A stretch of DNA of 64,000 nt from Buttiauxella sp049686335 (GCF_049686335.1 NZ_JBAVHX010000004.1:496001-560000), one strand, 5' to 3'. Positions 50,930-60,361 are shown, numbered from the stretch's first letter. Notes: generated by a model from the letters alone, not told the origin. Made by a program: numbers and translations.

Positions 50930-51859
50930 TTATTGCTCGAGCGCCGCTGAAAGTGCTACCGGCTCGTTAATGGCCGATGCAGTCAGTGTGTCAACAATAC
51001 GCTTTGTCAGGCCAGTCAATACTTTACCAGGCCCTACTTCCAGCAACTGGGTCACACCCTGTGCTGCCATAAATTCAACTGATTTAGTCCATTGTACAGG
51101 GCTGTATAGCTGGCGTACCAGAGCGCTACGAATGGCCTCTGGTGAAGTCTCACACTTCACATCTACATTGTTCACAACAGGAACAGTGGGTGCGTTGAAG
51201 GTGATATTTTCCAGCGCTACGGCAAGTTTATCTGCCGCAGGTTTCATCAGTGCACAGTGTGAAGGCACGCTAACCGGCAATGGCAGAGCACGTTTTGCGC
51301 CGGCGGCTTTACAAGCAGCACCTGCACGTTCAACGGCATCTTTATTACCCGCAATGACGACCTGGCCTGGTGAATTATAGTTCACCGGAGAAACCACTTC
51401 GCCCTGAGCCGCTTCTTCACAGGCTTTAGCAATCGATGCATCATCAAGACCGATGATGGCATACATTGCGCCAGTGCCCGCAGGAACCGCTTCCTGCATC
51501 AATTTGCCGCGTAATTCAACCAGACGCACAGCATCACCAAAATCAATCACACCCGCACACACCAGAGCAGAATATTCACCCAGGCTGTGGCCTGCCATCA
51601 TGGCAGGAGTTTTGCCGCCTTGTTGCTGCCAGACGCGCCACAATGCAACAGAAGCGGTCAGCAATGCAGGCTGAGTCTGCCAGGTTTTGTTCAGTTCTTC
51701 AGCAGGACCTTGTTGGGTCAATGCCCACAAATCATAGCCCAGCGCATCAGAAGCTTCACCGAAGGTTGCTTCTACAATAGGATTCGCTGCAGCGATTTCC
51801 GCCAGCATACCTACAGTTTGCGAACCTTGCCCTGGAAAAACAAAAGCAAATTGAGTCAT
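50930..51859 (-). CDS. fabD: Malonyl-CoA:ACP transacylase
   Basis: FabD moves malonyl from CoA to ACP. The 309-residue protein starts MTQFAFVFPGQGSQTVGML, carries the nucleophile Ser in GHSLGEYSALV (about residue 92), and the catalytic His in VPSHCALMKPAA (about residue 201). ATG 51857-51859 matches E. coli; an in-frame ATG seven codons upstream overlaps fabH and is not used. Confidence 0.98.
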   Translation of the reverse strand: MTQFAFVFPGQGSQTVGMLAEIAAANPIVEATFGEASDALGYDLWALTQQGPAEELNKTWQTQPALLTASVALWRVWQQQGGKTPAMMAGHSLGEYSALVCAGVIDFGDAVRLVELRGKLMQEAVPAGTGAMYAIIGLDDASIAKACEEAAQGEVVSPVNYNSPGQVVIAGNKDAVERAGAACKAAGAKRALPLPVSVPSHCALMKPAADKLAVALENITFNAPTVPVVNNVDVKCETSPEAIRSALVRQLYSPVQWTKSVEFMAAQGVTQLLEVGPGKVLTGLTKRIVDTLTASAINEPVALSAALEQ

Positions 51860-51876
51860 GGTTAAATCCCTAATAA

Positions 51877-52830
51877 TCAAAAACGAACCAGTGCTGAACC
51901 CCAGGTAAAGCCGCCGCCGAAGGCTTCCAGCAATACCAGTTGACCACGTTTAATTCGACCATCCCGAACAGCTTCGTCAAACGCTGCCGGTACAGAGGCC
52001 GCAGAGGTGTTACCGTGCCTGTCAAGGGTCACAACCACGTTATCCAATGGCATGCCAAGTTTTTTGGCTGTCGCACTGATAATGCGCAAGTTAGCCTGAT
52101 GCGGTACCAACCAATCCAGATCCGAACGATCCAGATTATTCGCCTCAAGGGTCTCATCAACGATGTGCGCAAGCTCCGTCACCGCGACTTTAAAGACTTC
52201 ATTACCGGCCATCGACAGGTGAATCGAGTTTTCTGGATTCACGCGATCGACATTCGGTAGCGTTAGCAGTGCGCCATAGCTACCGTCTGCATGCAGGTGA
52301 GTGGAAATGATACCCGGCTCTTCAGAAGCACTCAGTACCACTGCCCCTGCACCATCACCAAAAATAATAATTGTGCCACGATCGGTAGGATCGCAAGTAC
52401 GTGCCAGCACATCAGAACCAATAACCAGCGCATGTTTTACTGCACCGGACTTCACATATTGATCTGCCACGCTCAGTGCGTAGGTAAAACCTGCGCAAGC
52501 GGCTGCAACATCAAATGCCGGGCAGCCTTTAATCCCCAACATTGCCTGCACCTGGCAGGCAGCACTTGGGAAAGCATGCGTCGAAGAAGTGGTGGCGACG
52601 ATTATCAGTCCAATTTCAGACTTATCGATTTCCGCCATTTCAATCGCGCGCGTAGCCGCAGCAAAAGCCATGGTTGCAACGGTCTCATCAGGCCCAGCAA
52701 TGCGACGTTCACGAATACCTGTACGGGTGACAATCCACTCGTCAGAAGTATCCACCATTTTTTCCAGGTCGGCGTTAGTACGCACGTGTTCGGGCAGATA
52801 GCTACCCGTACCAATAATCTTCGTATACAT
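51877..52830 (-). CDS. fabH: 3-oxoacyl-ACP synthase III
   Basis: FabH starts fatty acid synthesis by condensing acetyl-CoA with malonyl-ACP. The 317-residue protein has the catalytic Cys in DVAAACAGFTYALSVA (Cys112), His in WLVPHQANLRI (about 244) and Asn in DRHGNTSAASVPAA (about 274). Length equals that of E. coli. It starts 5 bp after plsX. Confidence 0.98.
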   Translation of the reverse strand: MYTKIIGTGSYLPEHVRTNADLEKMVDTSDEWIVTRTGIRERRIAGPDETVATMAFAAATRAIEMAEIDKSEIGLIIVATTSSTHAFPSAACQVQAMLGIKGCPAFDVAAACAGFTYALSVADQYVKSGAVKHALVIGSDVLARTCDPTDRGTIIIFGDGAGAVVLSASEEPGIISTHLHADGSYGALLTLPNVDRVNPENSIHLSMAGNEVFKVAVTELAHIVDETLEANNLDRSDLDWLVPHQANLRIISATAKKLGMPLDNVVVTLDRHGNTSAASVPAAFDEAVRDGRIKRGQLVLLEAFGGGFTWGSALVRF

Positions 52831-52835
52831 GTACG

Positions 52836-53870
52836 TCAGTCACTCTTGGGTAATACAGATTCCAGGCGGGCAGCAATCCGCGTAGGGAGTTGCCGCGCCA
52901 CCGCCTGCACTGCCTGTTCAATCGCGACAACAAACGCTCGCTGATTGGCCGCTCCGTGACTTTTAATCACTGTGCCGCGCAATCCTAACAGACAGGCGCC
53001 ATTATACTGGTCGGGGTTGAGGTGACTGAATCGCCTTGTCAGGCTTTTTTGTAACCAATGCTTTAATATAATTAGCCACCACGACCTTTTTTTCCCTTCG
53101 CCTTGAGATTTCAATAGCGAAAGGAACATTCTGGCAACCCCTTCCATCGTCTTGAGGGTGACGTTACCGACAAAGCCATCACACACCAGCACATCGGTTT
53201 TTCCCGTCAACAGCTCGTTTGCTTCAAGATAACCAATATAGTTGATAGAAGGCATTGTTTTTAATAAAGCTGAAGCATCGCGAATACTATCGAGACCTTT
53301 CGTCTCCTCTTCGCCAATGTTCAGCAAGGCGACTCGTGGGGAATTGATGCCGAGAACTTCTTCAGCCATCACCGACCCCATTATCGCAAATTGCACCAAC
53401 ATATTGCTGTCACAATCCACATTCGCGCCGAGATCCAGCACGACCGTTTTGCCCTTTTGTTGATGAGGTAAAACCGTCATCAACGCCGGACGCTCAATCC
53501 CCTCAATAGGTTTGAGCAATAATTTAGCCAGGCCCATCAGTGCACCGGTGTTACCCGCACTGACACACGCTTGTGCGCGCCCTTCTTTCACGAGTTCAAG
53601 CGCCACTCGCATTGAGGATCCGCGACTATTTCGGATCGCATGCGAAGGCCTTGCATCACTGGCAATAACCGACTCCGCAGGCACAATCTGCGCACGTGAG
53701 CGTTTTTCAAAATCAGCTTTGGCAAGTAATGGCGTGATGGTGTCGGGGTCGCCGACTAATAGAAGGTTTAGCTCGGAATTAGAGTCCAGTGCCTGCAATG
53801 CTGCAGGCACTGTCACGGAAGGACCGAAGTCCCCACCCATGGCATCTAACGCAAGGGTTAGACGTCTCAA
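52836..53870 (-). CDS. plsX: Phosphate acyltransferase PlsX
   Basis: PlsX makes acyl-phosphate from acyl-ACP for phosphatidic acid synthesis. The 344-residue product begins from TTG 53868-53870, as in E. coli, with LTLALDAMGGDFGPSVTVPA, then VSAGNTGALMGLAKLLLKP, VLDLGANVDCDSNMLVQFA and LLGLRGTVIKSHGAANQRAF. It ends LESVLPKSD, about a dozen residues shorter than the K-12 protein, whose tail is variable. It lies 11 bp after rpmF. Confidence 0.96.
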   Translation of the reverse strand: MRRLTLALDAMGGDFGPSVTVPAALQALDSNSELNLLLVGDPDTITPLLAKADFEKRSRAQIVPAESVIASDARPSHAIRNSRGSSMRVALELVKEGRAQACVSAGNTGALMGLAKLLLKPIEGIERPALMTVLPHQQKGKTVVLDLGANVDCDSNMLVQFAIMGSVMAEEVLGINSPRVALLNIGEEETKGLDSIRDASALLKTMPSINYIGYLEANELLTGKTDVLVCDGFVGNVTLKTMEGVARMFLSLLKSQGEGKKRSWWLIILKHWLQKSLTRRFSHLNPDQYNGACLLGLRGTVIKSHGAANQRAFVVAIEQAVQAVARQLPTRIAARLESVLPKSD

Positions 53871-53881
53871 GGTATCGCCAA

Positions 53882-54052
53882 TTACTTGGAGATAACCTTG
53901 CGACCGCGGTAGAAACCGTCGGCGGTGATGTGGTGACGCAGATGAGTTTCGCCAGAAACTTTGTCCACGGATACTGCTGCTGTGGTCAGCGCGTCATGGG
54001 AACGACGCATGCCACGTTTGGAACGGGTTGGTTTATTCTGTTGTACGGCCAT
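53882..54052 (-). CDS. rpmF: 50S ribosomal protein L32
   Basis: The 56-residue basic protein starts MAVQQNKPTRSKRGMRRSHD and ends DGFYRGRKVISK, matching bacterial L32 (57 residues in E. coli; one residue is missing in the TTAAVSVDKVSG region). TAA is at 53882-53884 and ATG at 54050-54052. It sits between yceD and plsX as in E. coli and is co-transcribed with them. Confidence 0.97.
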   Translation of the reverse strand: MAVQQNKPTRSKRGMRRSHDALTTAAVSVDKVSGETHLRHHITADGFYRGRKVISK

Positions 54053-54068
54053 GGACCTTACTCCTCAA

Positions 54069-54590
54069 TTACTTACGCTTTAAACTGGCTAATACGGCAA
54101 ATGGGTTTGGTTTCTCCGCCTCGGAAGGCAGTTTGCCAAAGACCATGTCCGCCTCGGACACTTCACAGTGTTCAGATTCATGCACCGGAACCACTGGCAA
54201 GGAGAGGATAATTTCATCTTCAACCAACGCCAGAAGATCGATTTCACCAAATTCGTTAACCTGAACTGGTTCATATCCTTCCGGGAGTGCTTCAACCTGC
54301 TCGTCTTTGACGATCGGGCTAAAACAATACTGTGTGTAGACCTGATGGGCAAATGGCTTTCCGCAACGCTGACATTCAAGCGTCAGCGACACCTTCGCAT
54401 CACCGGTAAGAACCGCAAGGCGTTGGTTGTCGATGGCAAATGACATATCGCATTCCACATCACTGTCTACACTGACTACAAACTCAGCGACACGCTCTAC
54501 CTGAATAGGGGTGTAAACACCCTGGTAATCAAGGCGTTTTTGAGCCGTGCGAACCGGGTCGAGAGTCAGGGGTAATTTTACTTTTTGCAT
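54069..54590 (-). CDS. yceD: YceD, DUF177 protein linked to 23S rRNA accumulation
   Basis: The 173-residue protein matches E. coli YceD in length and position. It starts MQKVKLPLTLDPVRTAQKRL and has a CxxC pair in LECQRCGKPFAHQVYTQYCF, probably a metal site, and the acidic stretch NEFGEIDLLALVEDEIILSL. Family members are tied to rRNA processing in bacteria and plastids. It heads the rpmF-plsX-fab cluster. Confidence 0.94.
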   Translation of the reverse strand: MQKVKLPLTLDPVRTAQKRLDYQGVYTPIQVERVAEFVVSVDSDVECDMSFAIDNQRLAVLTGDAKVSLTLECQRCGKPFAHQVYTQYCFSPIVKDEQVEALPEGYEPVQVNEFGEIDLLALVEDEIILSLPVVPVHESEHCEVSEADMVFGKLPSEAEKPNPFAVLASLKRK

Positions 54591-54788
54591 AGGGCGCGCA
54601 TATTAACTTTGTAACGTCATAGAGTCAAAGAAAAAGGCCTGGAAACAGCGCCTTTTCTACCCGGATACTTTTCTGATTCCAGCATACCTGCAACCTGAAA
54701 GATAAAGGGTAAGCCATTTATTCGCACACATTGCGGTTGCACAGTTTAAAATGCCTTTACCTGAATCGCTATCATTAATGAAAAAAAT
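54591..54788. other. yceD-maf divergent gap, the position of sRNA SraB in E. coli
   Basis: This 198-bp gap must contain the yceD-rpmF-plsX promoter and the maf promoter. In E. coli K-12 the small RNA SraB is coded in this interval. I cannot confirm an orthologue by eye, though the segment is long enough. Confidence 0.3.
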
Positions 54789-55373
54789 ATGACGCAAATT
54801 GTTCTGGCTTCAACCTCCCCTTACCGTCGAGAGCTGCTTGAAAAGCTCGGCATGCCTTTTACTGCCGCGGCTCCTCAGGTTGATGAAACGCCTACGCCTG
54901 GGGAAAATGCCCGCCACTTAGTGACACGTCTTGCACAAGCCAAAGCGCAAGCATTGAGCAGGGAATATCCGACTCATTTAATTATTGGTTCAGACCAGGT
55001 GTGTGTATTAGATGGAAAAATCGTCGGAAAGCCCCACACAGAAGAAAAGGCAGTGGAACAATTGCTGATAGCCCGCAACAGTATTGTGACTTTTTATACT
55101 GGACTGGCACTTTATAATTCGGCTTCAGGCAATTTACAGGTAATTTGCGAACCGTTTGATGTCCATTTTCGTCATCTGACTGAGCAAGAAATCCGCAACT
55201 ACGTGCGAAAAGAGCAGCCTTTACAATGTGCCGGAAGTTTTAAGAGTGAAGGTTTGGGGATCACGTTATTCGACAGGCTGTCCGGAAAGGACCCAAATAC
55301 CCTGGTGGGGCTGCCGTTAATTAGCTTATGCGAGATGCTTAACAACGAGGGCTGTAACCCGCTGATGATGTAA
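54789..55373 (+). CDS. yceF: 7-methyl-GTP pyrophosphatase (Maf/YceF)
   Basis: This Maf-like house-cleaning enzyme hydrolyses modified nucleotides such as m7GTP to the monophosphate. The 194-residue product has the Maf motifs LASTSPYRRELLEKLGMPF, VDETPTPGENARHLVTRLA, IIGSDQVCVLDG and the YVRKEQPLQCAGSFKSEGLG block. Length equals that of E. coli YceF. It is divergent from yceD. Confidence 0.95.
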   Translation: MTQIVLASTSPYRRELLEKLGMPFTAAAPQVDETPTPGENARHLVTRLAQAKAQALSREYPTHLIIGSDQVCVLDGKIVGKPHTEEKAVEQLLIARNSIVTFYTGLALYNSASGNLQVICEPFDVHFRHLTEQEIRNYVRKEQPLQCAGSFKSEGLGITLFDRLSGKDPNTLVGLPLISLCEMLNNEGCNPLMM

Positions 55374-55378
55374 CTGAC

Positions 55379-55414
55379 GTAGGGTGGAAGAACGCAATGA
55401 CGTCATCCACCCTC
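55379..55414. repeat. REP-like palindrome (maf-rluC gap)
   Basis: GTAGGGTGGAAGAACGC and GACGTCATCCACCCTC form an imperfect palindrome between the convergent maf and rluC genes. It belongs to the same family as the other REP-like elements of this window. Confidence 0.7.
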
Positions 55415-55419
55415 AATCG

Positions 55420-56376
55420 TTAGCGAGCGTTGTTGCGTAACACCACAAGACAGCGCTTTAATTGTTCGTCAAGCGGCGCTTCAACACGCATAATTTCACC
55501 GGTATTAGGATGGGTGAAGCGTAGGGCTGCGGCATGCAAGAACAAGCGATTCAGGCCAGTGCCCGCGAGTTGCTTATCGAATTCGCGGTCGCCATAGCGA
55601 TCATCGAACGCAATAGGATGCCCGGCATGCAGCGTATGCACACGAATCTGGTGGGTTCGACCGGTTATCGGGCTACAACGCACTAAAGTGGCGAAAGCGT
55701 AACGTTCTTCTACTTTAAAGCGCGTTTCAGACGGTTTGCCTTCGCTGTTGACTCGTACGATGCGCTCACCGCTTTGCAAAATATTTTTAAGCAACGGTGC
55801 CTGCACGGCTTTGACATGCGACTGCCACTGGCCACGGACCAGCGCCAGATAATCTTTCTGCATGCCCTTTTCACGCAGCTGCTCATGCAGAGAACGTAAA
55901 GCGGAGCGCTTTTTAGCCACCAGTAAGATGCCGGATGTATCACGGTCAAGACGATGCACCAGTTCCAGGAAGCGTGCTTCCGGACGCAAGGCACGTAAAC
56001 CTTCAATCACGCCAAAACTTAAGCCACTACCACCGTGAACCGCTGTCCCTGATGGCTTATTCAGCACCAGGATGTGGTCATCTTCATAAAGAATCGCATC
56101 AGTCAGCGCCGCCACTTTTTGCAGATGCGGGGAAACTGCTTCTTCTTCGCGTTCAGCAACGCGAACCGGTGGAATACGAATTTCATCGCCATCCTGGATT
56201 TTGTATTCAGGCTTGATGCGTTTTTTATTCACACGCACTTCGCCTTTACGCAAAATGCGATAAATCATACTTTTTGGCACGCCTTTTAAGCGGGAGAGCA
56301 AAAAGTTGTCGATACGCTGACCAGCCTCATCAGAGGAAATGGCAACGATTTGTACAGATGGAGTCGTAGTTTTCAT
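55420..56376 (-). CDS. rluC: 23S rRNA pseudouridine(955/2504/2580) synthase
   Basis: RluC makes pseudouridine at three 23S rRNA sites. The 318-residue protein has an N-terminal S4 RNA-binding domain (SMIYRILRKGEVRVNKKRIK), the catalytic Asp in ELVHRLDRDTSGILLVAKK, and the GRTHQIRVHTLHAGHPIAFD block of the RluA family. ATG 56374-56376 (MKTTTPSVQ) matches E. coli; the frame continues 55 codons upstream into the leader with no conservation. It is divergent from rne, as in E. coli. Confidence 0.96.
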   Translation of the reverse strand: MKTTTPSVQIVAISSDEAGQRIDNFLLSRLKGVPKSMIYRILRKGEVRVNKKRIKPEYKIQDGDEIRIPPVRVAEREEEAVSPHLQKVAALTDAILYEDDHILVLNKPSGTAVHGGSGLSFGVIEGLRALRPEARFLELVHRLDRDTSGILLVAKKRSALRSLHEQLREKGMQKDYLALVRGQWQSHVKAVQAPLLKNILQSGERIVRVNSEGKPSETRFKVEERYAFATLVRCSPITGRTHQIRVHTLHAGHPIAFDDRYGDREFDKQLAGTGLNRLFLHAAALRFTHPNTGEIMRVEAPLDEQLKRCLVVLRNNAR

Positions 56377-56947
56377 GGTCGGCGATTCTAAATAGCGTGC
56401 GCGCATAGCGCCACTCATTTTTATGTGCTTAACTGAGAATCTGCCTGGTTTAGAACAGTCTGGCGCCCCTTTTTCTGCTTTCTGCGACACACAGCGAAAA
56501 AGTGAGTTAAAAAACTGTAAGAAACGAGGCATCAAAGGCAAAAGTCATCTTGCTATAATAAGGTTAGCAATGGAATAATGTTGCGGTTTTCCGTGTTGAT
56601 ACTTGTTAGAACAAGGAATTTTGCGGAATTACCAGTTTTGCCTGAACGTCCATCCACGCAGCAATGGCGTAAGACGTATTGTGCTTTCAGGCAGTTAGCG
56701 GGCTGCGGGTTGCAGCCTGACCGGTAAAATGGAATCAACTCTTAAGAAACATTCTAAGGTTATTCCCACGATAATTGCGCTGTATTTCCGTATGAAATAC
56801 AGGCTACCGACACTTTGCGCCTCTCAGCAAGCGACAACCGTGAGGTTGGCGACTGTGCGATCAGTCACGAGGCCATCGGTTCACTCCCGGTCAGCGTCAC
56901 TATGCCCGTAGCTTTGTCACTAATGTAAGAATAATGAGTAAGTTACG
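56377..56947 (+). promoter_or_regulatory. rluC-rne divergent region and rne autoregulatory 5' UTR
   Basis: This 571-bp non-coding gap holds the rluC and rne promoters. Its right part, from about 56620, closely follows the E. coli rne 5' UTR, with blocks CCTGAACGTCCATCCACGCA, TTAGCGGGCTGCGGGTTGCA and ACCGTGAGGTTGGCGAC, then ACGAGGCCATCGGTTCAC. In E. coli these form hairpins recognised by RNase E, which then degrades its own mRNA. The conserved hairpin sequences indicate the same feedback here. Confidence 0.8.
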
Positions 56948-59900
56948 ATGAAAAGAATGCTAATTAACGCGACTCAGCAAGAAGAGTTGCGTGTCGCCCT
57001 TGTAGATGGGCAACGTCTGTACGACCTGGATATTGAAAGCCCAGGCCACGAACAGAAAAAAGCCAACATCTATAAAGGCAAAATCACCCGTATTGAACCA
57101 AGTCTGGAAGCGGCATTTGTAGATTACGGCGCGGAACGTCATGGTTTCCTTCCTCTTAAAGAAATTGCCCGCGAATATTTCCCGTCTAATTATTCATCAC
57201 ATGGTCGTCCGAACATCAAAGATGTTCTGCGTGAAGGCCAGGAAGTGATTGTCCAGATTGATAAAGAAGAACGTGGTAATAAAGGCGCAGCCTTGACCAC
57301 CTTTATTAGTCTGGCAGGCAGTTATTTAGTACTGATGCCGAACAACCCACGAGCGGGCGGTATTTCCCGCCGCATCGAAGGTGACGACCGTACTGAACTG
57401 AAAGAAGCCCTTTCTTCTCTGGAACTGCCTGATGGCATGGGTCTGATTGTGCGTACTGCCGGCGTGGGTAAATCCGCTGAAGCACTGCAATGGGATTTAA
57501 GCTTCCGTCTGAAGCACTGGGAAGCTATCCAAAAAGCGGCAGAAAATCGCCCAGCTCCATTCCTTATCCATCAGGAAAGTAACGTTATCGTTCGTGCTTT
57601 CCGTGATTACCTGCGTCAGGACATCGGTGAGATTCTTATCGATAACCCGAAAGTGCTCGAACTGGCTCGCCAGCATATCGGTGCTCTGGGTCGCCCTGAT
57701 TTCAGCAGCAAAATTAAGCTCTACACCGGTGAAATCCCGTTGTTCAGCCACTATCAAATTGAGTCGCAGATTGAATCCGCTTTCCAGCGTGAAGTCCGTC
57801 TGCCATCCGGTGGTTCGATTGTTATCGACTCCACCGAAGCGTTGACCGCAATCGACATCAACTCCGCGCGCGCAACTCGCGGTGGCGATATCGAAGAAAC
57901 GGCGTTTAATACCAACTTAGAAGCAGCTGATGAAATCGCGCGCCAACTGCGTTTGCGTGACCTCGGCGGCCTGATCGTTATCGACTTCATCGACATGACC
58001 CCTGTTCGCCATCAGCGTGCAGTTGAAAACCGTCTGCGTGAAGCCGTGCGTCAGGACAGGGCTCGCATCCAGATTAGCCATATCTCTCGCTTTGGCCTGC
58101 TGGAAATGTCTCGTCAGCGTCTCTCCCCTTCTCTGGGCGAGTCCAGCCACCACGTTTGTCCGCGTTGTAGCGGTACAGGTACCGTGCGTGACAACGAGTC
58201 TCTGTCACTGTCGATTCTGCGTCTGATTGAAGAAGAAGCGCTGAAAGAGAACACCCAAGAAGTTCACGCGATTGTTCCGGTGCCAATTGCTTCTTACCTG
58301 CTGAACGAAAAACGTGATGCGGTCAGTGCGATTGAAACCCGTCAGGGCGGCGTGAAAGCCATCATCGTTCCTAACGATCAGATGGAAACGCCACACTACT
58401 CGGTACTGCGCGTACGTAAAGGCGAAGAAACTAAAACTCTGAGCTACATGCTGCCTAAGCTGCATGAAGAAGAGATGGCAATGCCATCAGAAGAAGAGTA
58501 CGCCGAGCGTAAACGTCCAGAGCAACCAGCACTGGCAACCTTCGTGATGCCTGACGTGCCACCAGCACCGCCAGAATCAGCACCTGTAGCAGCACCTGCT
58601 CCAGCCGCTAAACCTGCAGTTGCGACCGCAGCAGCGCCTGCACAACCAGGTTTACTGAGCCGCATCTTCGGCGCGCTGAAAAACCTGTTTGCCGGTGAAA
58701 GCACTACGGAAAGCAAAGAAGTTCCAGAAGCGAAACCTGCTGAGACTGAAAGCCAACGTCAGGGTCAGGATCGCCGTAACAACCGTCGTCAGAATAACCG
58801 CCGTGACCGTAACGACCGTGGTGATCGCAATAACCGCGATCGCGATAATCGTGGTGAACGCGATACCCGCAGCGAGAATCGTGATAACCGTGAGCCGCGC
58901 GAAAACCGCGATCGCGACGAGAACCGCCGTAATCGCCGTCAGGGTCAGCAGCCAAATACTGAAGTGCGTGAAACTCGCCCGAACGTCGCTGAGGAAATTG
59001 AAAAACCAAAAGCACGTGATGAGCAGCAACCACGCCGCGAACGCAACCGTCGTCGTAGCGATGACAAGCGCCAGGCACAGCAAGAAGTAAAAGTTCTGCA
59101 ACGTGATGACGTAGTAGAAGTTGAAGCTGAGCAGGAAGAACGCGTTCAGGTAATGCCGCGTCGTAAGCAACGTCAGTTGAGCCAGAAAATTCGTTTCGAA
59201 TCTGCACCAGATTCCAACGTTGAAACTGTAGCCACTCCAGACGTCGCCGAAGTAAGCGCAGCACCGGCTGCACGTACCGATCTGGCAACTATCCCGCTGC
59301 CTGCTGTTATCGAGAAACCGGCTGTTGAGCAAGATGACAACAACGATTCCCGTAACGATTCCAACGGTATGCCGCGTCGTTCTCGCCGTTCCCCACGTCA
59401 CCTGCGCGTGAGCGGTCAACGTCGTCGTCGCTATCGTGATGAGCGTTACCCAACGCAGTCACCAATGCCACTGTTCGTTGCGTGTGCTTCTCCTGAGCTG
59501 GCCTCTGGTAAAGCGTGGATTAGCTATCCTGTTGCCCGTAATCAGGAAGAGGCTCTGTACGAAACGCACGCTGAGCAAGCTCCTTTTGCAATCGTAACTG
59601 AACAACCGTCTGTGCAAGCGAACGACGAACAGCCAGTAGTTCAGGCAGTTGCCGCGCAAGCTGCCGTTGAGACCGTAAATGTCGAAACTGCGCACGTTGA
59701 AACAACGCACCCGGAAGTGATTGCAACGCCAGTTAACGAGCAACCCCATCTGATTGCTGCGGTTGACGACGTGGTTGCTGAACAAGTCATCGATGAAGTT
59801 AAACCTGCGCAAGACGAAGTTGCCGTTGCAACTCATCAGCAGCAGGCTGCCGAACTTGCTCAGGAAGCGCCTGTCGTTGTAGAAGCTAATGTTGTAGAAG

Positions 59901-60346
59901 CTGTAGTAGCTAATGTTGCACCAGCTAATAATGCACAATCTGCACCAGCCGTTCCGGTTGAAGAAGTGAAGCCGGTAGAAGTGGTTGCACAGCAAGCTGC
60001 TGTTGAAGAGACCAAAGTTGAAGAAACTCCAGTAGAGACAGCAGTAGCTGAAGAGACTGTAGCTGAAGAGACTAAGGTTGAAGATACTAAGGCTGAAGAG
60101 ACTGCGGTTGCAGCAATGCCAGAAGTGAAAGCGGTACAGCCAGAAGTTGCGGTTGTTGCTCATGTCACTAAGCATGCTACTGCTCCAATGACACGTGCTC
60201 CAGCACCTGAGTACACTCCAGAAGCACCACGTCAGAGCGATTGGGTTCGCCCAGGCTATGAGTTCAGTGGTCGCGGTTCTGCGGGTGGAAACAGCGCAAC
60301 TCACCAGGCAACAGCACCTGCTACACGCCCGCAAAGCGCTGAGTAA
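56948..60346 (+). CDS. rne: Ribonuclease E
   Basis: RNase E is the essential endonuclease that starts mRNA decay and processes rRNA and tRNA, and it scaffolds the degradosome. The 1132-residue protein has an N-terminal catalytic half nearly identical to E. coli: S1 domain (about 36-119), catalytic Asp303 in TAIDINSARATRGG and Asp346 in IVIDFIDM, and the Zn-link CPRCSGTG (about 404). The C-terminal half keeps the membrane helix PGLLSRIFGALKNLF (about 563-580), Arg-rich RNA-binding segments, the RPRSRR-like MPRRSRRSPRHLRVSGQRRR, and the PNPase site EYTPEAPRQSDW. It is about 70 residues longer than K-12 RNase E (1061), mainly in the acidic linker, which has tandem EET repeats. Confidence 0.98.
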   Translation: MKRMLINATQQEELRVALVDGQRLYDLDIESPGHEQKKANIYKGKITRIEPSLEAAFVDYGAERHGFLPLKEIAREYFPSNYSSHGRPNIKDVLREGQEVIVQIDKEERGNKGAALTTFISLAGSYLVLMPNNPRAGGISRRIEGDDRTELKEALSSLELPDGMGLIVRTAGVGKSAEALQWDLSFRLKHWEAIQKAAENRPAPFLIHQESNVIVRAFRDYLRQDIGEILIDNPKVLELARQHIGALGRPDFSSKIKLYTGEIPLFSHYQIESQIESAFQREVRLPSGGSIVIDSTEALTAIDINSARATRGGDIEETAFNTNLEAADEIARQLRLRDLGGLIVIDFIDMTPVRHQRAVENRLREAVRQDRARIQISHISRFGLLEMSRQRLSPSLGESSHHVCPRCSGTGTVRDNESLSLSILRLIEEEALKENTQEVHAIVPVPIASYLLNEKRDAVSAIETRQGGVKAIIVPNDQMETPHYSVLRVRKGEETKTLSYMLPKLHEEEMAMPSEEEYAERKRPEQPALATFVMPDVPPAPPESAPVAAPAPAAKPAVATAAAPAQPGLLSRIFGALKNLFAGESTTESKEVPEAKPAETESQRQGQDRRNNRRQNNRRDRNDRGDRNNRDRDNRGERDTRSENRDNREPRENRDRDENRRNRRQGQQPNTEVRETRPNVAEEIEKPKARDEQQPRRERNRRRSDDKRQAQQEVKVLQRDDVVEVEAEQEERVQVMPRRKQRQLSQKIRFESAPDSNVETVATPDVAEVSAAPAARTDLATIPLPAVIEKPAVEQDDNNDSRNDSNGMPRRSRRSPRHLRVSGQRRRRYRDERYPTQSPMPLFVACASPELASGKAWISYPVARNQEEALYETHAEQAPFAIVTEQPSVQANDEQPVVQAVAAQAAVETVNVETAHVETTHPEVIATPVNEQPHLIAAVDDVVAEQVIDEVKPAQDEVAVATHQQQAAELAQEAPVVVEANVVEAVVANVAPANNAQSAPAVPVEEVKPVEVVAQQAAVEETKVEETPVETAVAEETVAEETKVEDTKAEETAVAAMPEVKAVQPEVAVVAHVTKHATAPMTRAPAPEYTPEAPRQSDWVRPGYEFSGRGSAGGNSATHQATAPATRPQSAE
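60047..60106 (+). repeat. Four tandem 15-bp repeats inside rne
   Basis: Four units run in frame (60047-60061, 60062-60076, 60077-60091, 60092-60106), coding AEETV, AEETK, VEDTK and AEETA. The DNA core is GCTGAAGAGACT. They lie in the linker just before the PNPase-binding segment, so repeat number could vary without harming the frame. Confidence 0.85.
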
Positions 60347-60361
60347 TCGCTAAGCGTTGCG

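Noticed and set aside
56377..56541. N-terminal extension of RluC by 55 codons
   Set aside because: Homologues start at MKT; the extension falls in the rluC-rne promoter region and lacks conservation.
58652..59419. Open frame antisense to the RNase E Arg-rich region (255 codons)
   Set aside because: Its hydrophobic Ile/Thr/Val runs are simply the reverse of CGN/GAY codon tracts; no homologous protein is recognised.
59459..60334. Long open frame antisense to the rne 3' half (291 codons)
   Set aside because: It mirrors the low-complexity, stop-poor coding of the RNase E C-terminal linker, has a Ser/Asn/Phe/Leu-rich nonsense composition and no ribosome-binding site.
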